This document shows positions 23,691-30,299 of a DNA stretch of 64,000 nt, in pieces. How positions within the stretch are numbered: the first letter of the stretch is position 1; each line of letters opens with the position of its first letter. The stretch covers positions 18,492 through 82,491 of the forward strand of contig DISP01000156.1 of assembly GCA_002421995.1 (NCBI GenBank), given 5' to 3'. The position numbers and the translations under genes are program-made. The notes under the pieces were generated by a model. It made no database searches, was not told where the DNA came from, and saw only the letters and a list, made by a program, of their open reading frames with translations. This DNA comes from Bacteroidales bacterium UBA6207. GTDB taxonomy: Bacteria; Bacteroidota; Bacteroidia; Bacteroidales; F082.

Positions 23691-23718
23691 AAAAAACCGC
23701 CTTCCGGCGGCTTTTTTT
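23691..23718 (-). terminator. Intrinsic terminator (second of a convergent pair)
   Basis: ACCGCC and GGCGG with a TTCC loop, flanked by an A-run on one side and a T-run on the other. It lies just after the DUF349 gene stop when read on the minus strand. Confidence 0.8.
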
Positions 23719-23721
23719 TAA

Positions 23722-25839
23722 TTATTCTCTGAGCATTTTCAGTTTAGCTTCGAGAAGCTTAACTTCGCTTTTCGCTCTTTCGATCTTCTTTTCATACTCA
23801 GCGCGCATGATGCCTGCCTGCTTGCTGCTCGAGAAAAACCCGATATTGTTTTCGAGTAACATGATTTCTTCTTTCAGCTTGGTCACTTTTGTTGAAAGGG
23901 TATTGCGCTCTCTTCTTAATTTGTCGCCCGAGTCGGGTTCTTCACGCATGCTTTCGATATTGCTGCGGTAATGGGTAGTAGCCATTTCCTGCTCGGTAAG
24001 CTTCATTTTCTCAAAAAGCTTGTCAATAGCCTTGCGATAATCGGCATAAAGCTGGTCTTTCAGCTTAATTGGCACATGACCGATTTCCATCCATGTTCTT
24101 TGCAGGGCCTTCAGCGCATCGAGGTTTGCAGCGCGGTCGGCTTTGACCTCAAAACTTGTGATCTTTTCGATCAGCTCTTTTTTCTTGGCAAGGTTTTCGT
24201 CTTCGCGGCCTCTGATGCCGGTGAAGTGTTCTGATTTACGACGGAAAAACTCATCACAGGCGCCACGGAAACGTTTCCAAATTTTGTCAGAGTTTTTGCG
24301 CGGCACAGGACCGATGTTTTTCCACTCTTCCTGCAGGGCCTTAAACTGATCGGTGGCCTTGCGCCATTCGCTGCTTTCGAGCAAAGCCTCGGCTTGCACA
24401 CAGAGATCGAGTTTGCGGTTGTAGTTTTCGAGTTGTTGATCCTTCAGCTTACCAAAATATTCTTTTTTGGCTTCGAAGAAGTTATCCATTGCAGCTTTGA
24501 AACGATTCCAGATTTCATCGTTCTGCTTTTTGGGAGCCTGACCCACCGTTCTCCAAACCTTGAACAGATCGCGCATTTCGTCCGACTTCTTCATCCATGC
24601 ATTGATGCTGTCGAAAGATTCAGCCACAAATTCTTCCGCTTTTTCACAAAGTGCAACCTTAGCATCTAAGTTGTGCTGCAGCTCATCCTGAATCTTTGAG
24701 TAGTGCTCGCGGCGAATGGCATTGATCTTGTCGGTTGCAATTTTAAAACGCTCCCAAACCTCTTCTTTAACATCTTGAGGTACAGGACCTATTTCTTTCC
24801 AGTCGTCGTGGTATTTCTGAAGTAGCTTAAACGCTTTTACAACAGATTCCTCGAGTAAGAGCTCCTCTGTTTTCTCACAAATTTCGATCTTGGCTTCCAG
24901 ATTTTTGCGCATATCAAGGTCGCGCAGTTCTCTGTTTATCTTTACTTTATCAAAGAATTTCTCAACCAGGAAGTGATAGTTATTCCACAGATTTGTGATT
25001 TCACCGGCTGGAACCTGGCCAATTTCTTTCCATTTATCCTGCAGGGTTTTGAACTCGTCGTAGGTCTTTTTGAGAGTTTCTTCGGATGAGATCAACTGCT
25101 TAAGCTCCTCAAGGATAGCTTGTTTCTGAACCAGATTGAGCTGTTTTTGACGCTCAAGCAATTCATTATGTTTGGCTTTGCTGTCTTTGTAAAGTCCAAA
25201 TGCTGCCTTGAAACGTGTCTCGAGTGGATCATCAGCATGTTCAAACGACTCACGCTCACCACCGTCAGCAAGAAACTGCTCAAGCTCATGGTCAATATCG
25301 TCCTTGTTGAGCTTAAGGAAATAAACCTTGATAGCAGCAACCTTATTTTTGATTTTAACAATGTCCTGATCCTGAACCGCTTCTTCGAGTAGTTCAACCA
25401 ATTGTAATTTGTTTAACCCTGCAAAATCATGTTCGCTCATTGCTTCGATCTCTTCAACTGTTTCTTCGTCGAGAAGATGTTCAGGAGCATGTTCTGCGAT
25501 ATTCGCTTCCAGGGCTTCAACGATGGGTAAAGCTTCTGTGGCAGGGGCTTCAACCTCAGCAACGACAGTGATTTCTTCGGCAACCTCAGTGACTGGTGCT
25601 GCTTCTTCAACAACTTCGGCTACAGGAGCAGCTTCGGCTGTTGGTTCGGGCAATTGATTAGGTTCAATCAATTTTGCAATCAATTCTTTGTCGTCCGAAG
25701 TGAGCTGTGCTTCAATTTCAGTTGTTTCAGCTTTTGCTTCGCTCATCAGGCCACCCTCGTTAACAGGGGTTACCTCAGCATTCTCATTCCCGTTCAGTTC
25801 TTCTCCGGGGGTGAGATTGGTCAATTCAGTGTTTTCCAT
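23722..25839 (-). CDS. DUF349 repeat protein
   Basis: A 705-residue, highly charged cytoplasmic protein. The first 130 residues are acidic and low in complexity (Glu/Ala/Val/Pro-rich, AEVVEEAAPVTEVAEE). From about residue 240 there are at least five tandem DUF349 units of about 75 residues, each with a W-x-x-[IV]-G-x-[VA]-P core (KWKEIGQVPAGEI, DWKEIGPVPQDVKEE, WRTVGQAPKKQND, EWKNIGPVPRKNSD, TWMEIGHVPIKLKD). A C-terminal coiled coil (about 610-705) follows. DUF349 proteins are widespread in Bacteroidetes and their role is unresolved; helical repeats suggest a scaffold or nucleic-acid contact. Monocistronic. Confidence 0.85.
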   Translation of the reverse strand: MENTELTNLTPGEELNGNENAEVTPVNEGGLMSEAKAETTEIEAQLTSDDKELIAKLIEPNQLPEPTAEAAPVAEVVEEAAPVTEVAEEITVVAEVEAPATEALPIVEALEANIAEHAPEHLLDEETVEEIEAMSEHDFAGLNKLQLVELLEEAVQDQDIVKIKNKVAAIKVYFLKLNKDDIDHELEQFLADGGERESFEHADDPLETRFKAAFGLYKDSKAKHNELLERQKQLNLVQKQAILEELKQLISSEETLKKTYDEFKTLQDKWKEIGQVPAGEITNLWNNYHFLVEKFFDKVKINRELRDLDMRKNLEAKIEICEKTEELLLEESVVKAFKLLQKYHDDWKEIGPVPQDVKEEVWERFKIATDKINAIRREHYSKIQDELQHNLDAKVALCEKAEEFVAESFDSINAWMKKSDEMRDLFKVWRTVGQAPKKQNDEIWNRFKAAMDNFFEAKKEYFGKLKDQQLENYNRKLDLCVQAEALLESSEWRKATDQFKALQEEWKNIGPVPRKNSDKIWKRFRGACDEFFRRKSEHFTGIRGREDENLAKKKELIEKITSFEVKADRAANLDALKALQRTWMEIGHVPIKLKDQLYADYRKAIDKLFEKMKLTEQEMATTHYRSNIESMREEPDSGDKLRRERNTLSTKVTKLKEEIMLLENNIGFFSSSKQAGIMRAEYEKKIERAKSEVKLLEAKLKMLRE

Positions 25840-25925
25840 TACAATAGGTTATAAAAAGTTAAGCATTTATCTGGCTTCTGTCAATTTTTAAAAAGCCCGA
25901 CATAGGTTCATTTCAATAAAGGGTG

Positions 25926-25933
25926 CAAAGTTA
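25926..25933 (-). promoter_or_regulatory. Candidate -7 box TAACTTTG for the DUF349 gene
   Basis: On the minus strand it lies 86 bases before the DUF349 start. No good TTG partner; the intervening leader is AT-rich with no obvious structure. Confidence 0.35.
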
Positions 25934-26052
25934 GAAATCTTTTGGGTTTTTCCATGTTATTGAAAATCATTTTCAAACAAATGTCAACTTATGTGATCGC
26001 ACACTCATTACAAAGCATGGAAAAGAGATTCAGAAAATAGGAATAGCCCTGT

Positions 26053-27234
26053 TTATACCTGATTAAGTGCCTGATCGAGATCGGCAATGATATCGTGCAA
26101 ATCCTCAATACCGACCGAGAGCCTGACCAAACCATCAGATATCCCTGCAGAAGCTTTTGCTTCTTTTGAGAGTTTGGAATGTGTCATGCTTGCCGGATGC
26201 TGAATCAGTGTTTCGATTCCGCCAAGTGAAACTGCGAGCAAGGCCATTTTCACACTGTTCATCATTCTTTTTCCGGCATCGAGGCCGCCATGCAAGCCAA
26301 AGCTGATCATGGCACCGGGGCCTTTCATTTGTTTTTTGCCAAGTTCATACTGCGGATGTGATGGCAAGCCGGGATAAAGAACCCATTCCACTTTTGGATG
26401 TTTCTCGAGAAACTCAGCAACTTTTTGTGCGTTTTCCTGTGCACGGTCAATCCGGATGCCCAGGGTTTTCAACCCTCTGCGCGTAAGCCAGGCCTGGTGT
26501 GGATCCATATTGAAGCCCATGTTGACCATCACAGGACGAAGCTTGTCGTAAATCTCCTTATTGCGTGCTACCACTATACCTGCAACGATATCGGCATGTC
26601 CGTTAATAAATTTTGTCATTGAATGTAAAACCACATCAACATCAAAATCAAAAGGTTGCTGAAGATATGGACTACAAAACGTATTATCCACGCAAACAGG
26701 AATATTGTGTTTTCGGGCAATTGCTGTCACAGCAGCAAGATCGGTTATGCCAATGGTTGGATTGGCAGGTGTTTCAAGATAGATCAATGAGGTGTTGGGT
26801 TTGATGGCCGCTTCCACATTGGCTGCATCAGTGGCATCAATAAAAGTTGACTCAATGCCAAATCTTACATACAAACCCTCGATAATTGCCCGCGACGGAC
26901 CATAGAGAGAATTGTGTGCAACAAGGTGCTTTCCCTGACCCAAAAAGGTAAGATAAACCGTGTTAACAGCCGCCATACCCGAACTTACCGCGATTGCACC
27001 ATAACCTTTCTCAAGTGCGGCAACAGCCTGTTCAAGCTCATTGATTGTCGGGTTGCCGATGCGTGTATAGATGTAACCTTTGTCTTCGCCGGCAAAACAG
27101 CGGGCTCCGTGGTCTGCATCTTCAAAACTAAATGTTGAGGTTTGGTAAATGGGCGAAACAGCACTTCCCATCGGATCGTCCAGGTGTCCGGCATGAACAG
27201 CCCTGGAATTAAATCCTTCAAATTCGTGACTCAT
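26053..27234 (-). CDS. Methionine gamma-lyase-like PLP enzyme (Cys/Met metabolism family)
   Basis: A 393-residue PLP-dependent trans-sulfuration enzyme. Seen: YIYTRIGNPT (phosphate contacts from the neighbouring subunit), SSGMAAVNTV, LYGPSR with the stacking Tyr, LETPANPT, DNTFCSPYLQQP, and the Schiff-base lysine in HSMTKFINGHAD. The C-terminal HPASMTHS...GLVRLSVGIEDLHD is very close to methionine gamma-lyase. However, the cysteine that methionine gamma-lyases carry after LYG is proline here, so the reaction could be gamma-lyase, cystathionine gamma-synthase/lyase or another thiol elimination. It would release methanethiol or hydrogen sulfide. A stand-alone gene in front of a ferritin-like gene on the same strand. 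Confidence 0.8.
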   Translation of the reverse strand: MSHEFEGFNSRAVHAGHLDDPMGSAVSPIYQTSTFSFEDADHGARCFAGEDKGYIYTRIGNPTINELEQAVAALEKGYGAIAVSSGMAAVNTVYLTFLGQGKHLVAHNSLYGPSRAIIEGLYVRFGIESTFIDATDAANVEAAIKPNTSLIYLETPANPTIGITDLAAVTAIARKHNIPVCVDNTFCSPYLQQPFDFDVDVVLHSMTKFINGHADIVAGIVVARNKEIYDKLRPVMVNMGFNMDPHQAWLTRRGLKTLGIRIDRAQENAQKVAEFLEKHPKVEWVLYPGLPSHPQYELGKKQMKGPGAMISFGLHGGLDAGKRMMNSVKMALLAVSLGGIETLIQHPASMTHSKLSKEAKASAGISDGLVRLSVGIEDLHDIIADLDQALNQV

Positions 27235-27307
27235 AATAAACGTTTTAGAACAATCTGCAAAAACACAATATTTTGCAGATCAATAGATTAATTTGGTTTG
27301 AAATAGC

Positions 27308-27814
27308 CTAAAAAGGCCAAAAGTTATTGTCGTTCCAGATTTGCTCTTTCAGGTCTTCATTGAGCCTGTGCAATAAATGATGGTGACCTTTTTCCCAATC
27401 GGCCAACATTTTATACAGCGCCTTTTCATTTAGATCTGTAGCCTGATCGGCACGTTCCGAATAAATTGCAATAGCCCTGTTTTCGAAATCAATGGCAGCT
27501 GAAATGGCTGCTGCTTCGAAGCTGGCGGCTGAAATTTCTTTTTTGATCTCCTCAGACAAAATCAACACAGCATCGCTGTCATCAACTTCGTTGTGCTCTT
27601 CCACTTGCAAAAACTCATGTGTTTTCTCATAATGAACAAATTGCCGCGACAAAAAATCAATGTGGGCATCTTCTTCTTCTGCCATCATCTCAAATATCTT
27701 GCGTGCTGATTTACTCTCCGACTGACGTGCTACCTGGGTGTAAAAGGCTTTTCCCCTGCGTTCGAGCAGAATGGCTGTCTTTAAAATATTGACTGCCTGA
27801 TTTGAAACTTCCAT
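27308..27814 (-). CDS. Ferritin-like diiron protein (rubrerythrin family, no rubredoxin domain)
   Basis: A 168-residue four-helix protein. Paired iron-ligand motifs are visible: LERRGKAFYTQVARQ and EMMAEEEDAHIDFLSRQ in the first half (E...ExxH), and IDFENRAIAIYSERA plus MLADWEKGHHHLLHRL in the second half. This is the ferritin-like/YciE-rubrerythrin pattern. No C-terminal CxxC rubredoxin domain is present. Such proteins handle peroxide or iron in anaerobes. It is followed on the same strand by the gamma-lyase-like gene after 73 bases, so co-transcription is possible. Confidence 0.8.
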   Translation of the reverse strand: MEVSNQAVNILKTAILLERRGKAFYTQVARQSESKSARKIFEMMAEEEDAHIDFLSRQFVHYEKTHEFLQVEEHNEVDDSDAVLILSEEIKKEISAASFEAAAISAAIDFENRAIAIYSERADQATDLNEKALYKMLADWEKGHHHLLHRLNEDLKEQIWNDNNFWPF

Positions 27815-27847
27815 TGAGTATAGAATTATGGGTTAATCTTGAATGAG

Positions 27848-27855
27848 CAAAAGTA
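27848..27855 (-). promoter_or_regulatory. Candidate -7 box TACTTTTG for the ferritin-like gene
   Basis: Minus-strand TACTTTTG, 33 bases before the start codon at 27814. No well-spaced TTG. Confidence 0.4.
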
Positions 27856-27913
27856 GATTTTTTTCGCAATCCTGTATATAGTTTAGCATCAGAATCACTC
27901 AATGTGTGGTTTA

Positions 27914-27946
27914 TTGCACAAATTATCGCAAAACCTATTAATTTTG
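27914..27946 (+). promoter_or_regulatory. Bacteroidetes-type promoter (TTG-N22-TAATTTTG)
   Basis: TTG at 27914-27916 and TAATTTTG at 27939-27946. It lies 18 bases before the ATG at 27965 and inside the extended frame from 27902, which argues for the shorter start. Confidence 0.55.
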
Positions 27947-27964
27947 GAAGCTGTTAAAAAACTT

Positions 27965-29416
27965 ATGAGTACCCAAACGATAGAACACCGGCTTTGTCAG
28001 CTTTTCGAGAATTATTTTGGCCATAAACCAAATAGTATATACTCCTTGCCCGACAGCGGTTCACAACGTATCTATTTCTATATCAGCAGTGAACATCAAA
28101 AGGCTGTAGGCACTTTTAATGCAATCACCGAAGAAAACGAGGCTTTTTTTCATCTTGCGGATGCAATGAAACAAAGCGGTGTATTGGCACCGGAAGTTTA
28201 TGCTGTCTCGGCAGACAGAAAACTCTATCTTCAGCAATATTTAGGCAACGAAAGTCTGTTTTCGTTTATTGAAAAAAATAAAAACCTGGCCGGTTCGGAG
28301 CTTGTCATCGAAAAAAAGTTTCAGAAAGTACTGGCAAATCTGGCGCAATTTCAGAATAAGACAACTCAGTTTGTTGATCTATCAAAGTGTTGGCCGGCTA
28401 GCAATTTCGATTTTCAGACGATACTTTCCGACCTTCAGTATTTTTTCTATTATTTCGTCAAACAACAAGCAGACACAGGCATAAACGAATACCGGCTGCA
28501 GCAGGAATTTTACAAGTTTGCCGCTGCCTTTGAAAAAGTGCCGGCACACTATCTGATATACCGTGATTTTCAGTCGCGAAACATTATGTTGTTTGACGAC
28601 CAGCCATATTTTATTGATTTTCAAGGAGCAAGACTTGGCCCTTTGCAATACGACCTGGTTTCGCTACTTTATCAGGCCAAGGCAGCGCTATCTCCTGAAT
28701 TGCGCAACAGACTCACTGATTACTATGTTGATATATTAAAGTCTGAATATAATATAAACCCCGACGCATTTAAATCTCATTTGCCTTCGTTTGTCTATCT
28801 TCGCTTGATGCAGGTGTTGGGAGCATATGGTTTCAGGGGACTTATTCAAAAAAAGCCACATTTTCTGCAAAGCATTCCATTTGCCCTCGCTGCGTTGCGC
28901 AATCATTTGGAGATGTTCCCTCTCGGAGAAAATTACATGTATCTAAGCGAGGTGCTTCACGACATTTCGATCAATGGCTCAGACTACCAACAGCAAAGCA
29001 ATACAAAAAAAACCGCGTTGACAGTGAGTGTTAACAGCTTTTCATTCAAAAAAAAAGGAATACCGCCCGACACCACAAACAATGGAGGAGGGTTTGTTTT
29101 CGACTGCAGAATTTTGCCCAATCCGGGGCGTTATCCCCAATACACCAGGCTCACAGGGCTCGATGAAGAAGTGATTGATTTTTTGGAGAAGGAGCAGGAT
29201 GTTGACAGCTTTTTAAACAACGTCCGTGCTCTCATAAAGCAAGGTGTTGACAATTATCTTTCGCGTGGTTTCACCGATTTGATGGTAAGTTTTGGTTGCA
29301 CAGGCGGGCAGCACCGCTCTGTTTATTGTGCTGCTACAATTGCAAGGTGGCTCTCCGCAACCTGGCCCGACATTGCTGTTGAAGTGAAGCATCATGAACA
29401 AAATTTTGGAGAATAA
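27965..29416 (+). CDS. AmgK-like sugar kinase fused to a RapZ C-terminal domain
   Basis: A 483-residue fusion. The N-terminal part (about 1-330) is an APH/choline-kinase-type phosphotransferase: YRDFQSRNIML (catalytic Asp and Asn) and FIDFQGARLGPLQYDLVSLL (metal-binding Asp), which resemble AmgK, the anomeric MurNAc/GlcNAc kinase. The C-terminal part (about 365-480) matches the RapZ C-terminal domain: PNPGRYPQYTRLTGLDEEV, and MVSFGCTGGQHRSVYCA. In enterobacteria that domain binds glucosamine-6-phosphate and RNA. The Walker-type N-terminal half of RapZ is absent, so the kinase replaces it. The start is chosen from the promoter at 27914-27946. The stop overlaps the next start (TAATG). Kinase substrate inferred from similarity and the MurU-like neighbour. 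Confidence 0.8.
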   Translation: MSTQTIEHRLCQLFENYFGHKPNSIYSLPDSGSQRIYFYISSEHQKAVGTFNAITEENEAFFHLADAMKQSGVLAPEVYAVSADRKLYLQQYLGNESLFSFIEKNKNLAGSELVIEKKFQKVLANLAQFQNKTTQFVDLSKCWPASNFDFQTILSDLQYFFYYFVKQQADTGINEYRLQQEFYKFAAAFEKVPAHYLIYRDFQSRNIMLFDDQPYFIDFQGARLGPLQYDLVSLLYQAKAALSPELRNRLTDYYVDILKSEYNINPDAFKSHLPSFVYLRLMQVLGAYGFRGLIQKKPHFLQSIPFALAALRNHLEMFPLGENYMYLSEVLHDISINGSDYQQQSNTKKTALTVSVNSFSFKKKGIPPDTTNNGGGFVFDCRILPNPGRYPQYTRLTGLDEEVIDFLEKEQDVDSFLNNVRALIKQGVDNYLSRGFTDLMVSFGCTGGQHRSVYCAATIARWLSATWPDIAVEVKHHEQNFGE

Positions 29417-29547
29417 TGTCAAAAAAACTGTGCAAATCAAACAATGCCGCAAAAGCCGGATCAATAAACAAATCACATTTCAAGTGTGCGAAATGCGGAC
29501 TGTCCGCAAAAAAAGACAATCTCCTCTGCAAACCCACTGAAGTATGA
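29416..29547 (+). CDS. 43-residue Cys-rich microprotein
   Basis: A short ORF that exactly fills the space between two genes. Its ATG overlaps the previous stop (TAATG at 29414-29418) and its TGA overlaps the next ATG (ATGA at 29544-29547). The product is basic and begins MSKKLCKSNN; its second half has FKCAKCGLSAKKDNLLCKP, with a CxxC knuckle and a third cysteine, plus an additional Cys near the N-terminus, so a zinc-knuckle fold is plausible. Perfect junctions on both sides are strong evidence for translation. I do not recognise a named family. It may bind RNA or a partner in the sugar-recycling set; function unknown. Confidence 0.7.
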   Translation: MSKKLCKSNNAAKAGSINKSHFKCAKCGLSAKKDNLLCKPTEV

Positions 29548-30299
29548 AGCCGACTGAAGAAAAACGCTGGGCAATGGTGTTGGCAGCAGGTTTAGGCAGC
29601 AGATTGAAACAATTTACGGCTGACAAGCCTAAAGCATTGGTAGAAATTGGCGGAAAAACTTTGCTTGAACATGTTTTGGAGAATCTCAAACGTAATGGCT
29701 TCACTGATGTGGTGGTCAACGTGCATCATTTCGCTGACAAAATTATTGAAGCTATCCAATCTCAGTCTTTCGAACTTAATATTGTCGTTTCGGATGAACG
29801 CGGACAGCTGATGGATACCGGTGGAGCTATTCTGCAAGCTATCAAATACCTGCCAATGAATGAGCTTGTTATGGTTCATAATGTTGACCTCCTTCACAAT
29901 TTTGACCTGGCACAGCTTCGCGAAAGATTTATTGCAGCAGAAGCAGATGCAGGACTGGTTATTTCAACAAGAGAAAGTTCGAGAAAACTTTTGTTCAACA
30001 ACCACCAACAGCTGATAGGCTGGACCAATGCGTTAACAGGCAGCATAAAAAGAGTGCAAGGCCACCGTTTGTCAAAATCCGTTACAGCCTACGCTTTCTC
30101 CGGCATTCATTTTTTTTACCCTTCATTGTTTGCCAATTACAGGCCAGAACCCTGCTCTGTCATTGACCTTTACCTTCATCTGGCGGCAACCAGACGTATT
30201 GCCGGGCTGCCCCAATCAGAGGGATGGTGGTTTGATGTTGGCAAAGCAGAATCAGTTTCCGCGATCGAGAATGAGTTTTCAAGACTTATAAAGCTATGA
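29544..30299 (+). CDS. MurU-like sugar-1-phosphate nucleotidyltransferase
   Basis: A 251-residue NTP transferase with the signature MVLAAGLGSRLKQFTADKPKALVEIGGKTLLE (given here as AAGLGSRL and DKPKAL), followed by GGAILQA, HNVDLLHNFDL for metal binding, and a C-terminal WWFDVGKAESV. Short length and pairing with an APH-type kinase match MurU, the MurNAc-1-phosphate uridylyltransferase of the MurNAc recycling route; mannose-1-phosphate guanylyltransferases are an alternative, but most are longer. It would make UDP-amino sugars from recycled wall sugars. It overlaps the microprotein upstream and the nuclease downstream, each by four bases. Confidence 0.78.
   Translation: MKPTEEKRWAMVLAAGLGSRLKQFTADKPKALVEIGGKTLLEHVLENLKRNGFTDVVVNVHHFADKIIEAIQSQSFELNIVVSDERGQLMDTGGAILQAIKYLPMNELVMVHNVDLLHNFDLAQLRERFIAAEADAGLVISTRESSRKLLFNNHQQLIGWTNALTGSIKRVQGHRLSKSVTAYAFSGIHFFYPSLFANYRPEPCSVIDLYLHLAATRRIAGLPQSEGWWFDVGKAESVSAIENEFSRLIKL

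Noticed and set aside
25409..25657. Low-complexity Ser/Ala/Thr-rich ORF on the plus strand
   Set aside because: It is the antisense of the acidic Glu/Ala/Val repeat region of the DUF349 protein, a compositional artefact.
27902..27964. Longer start of the kinase-RapZ fusion
   Set aside because: A well-spaced promoter lies inside this extension, so the transcript would start after it.
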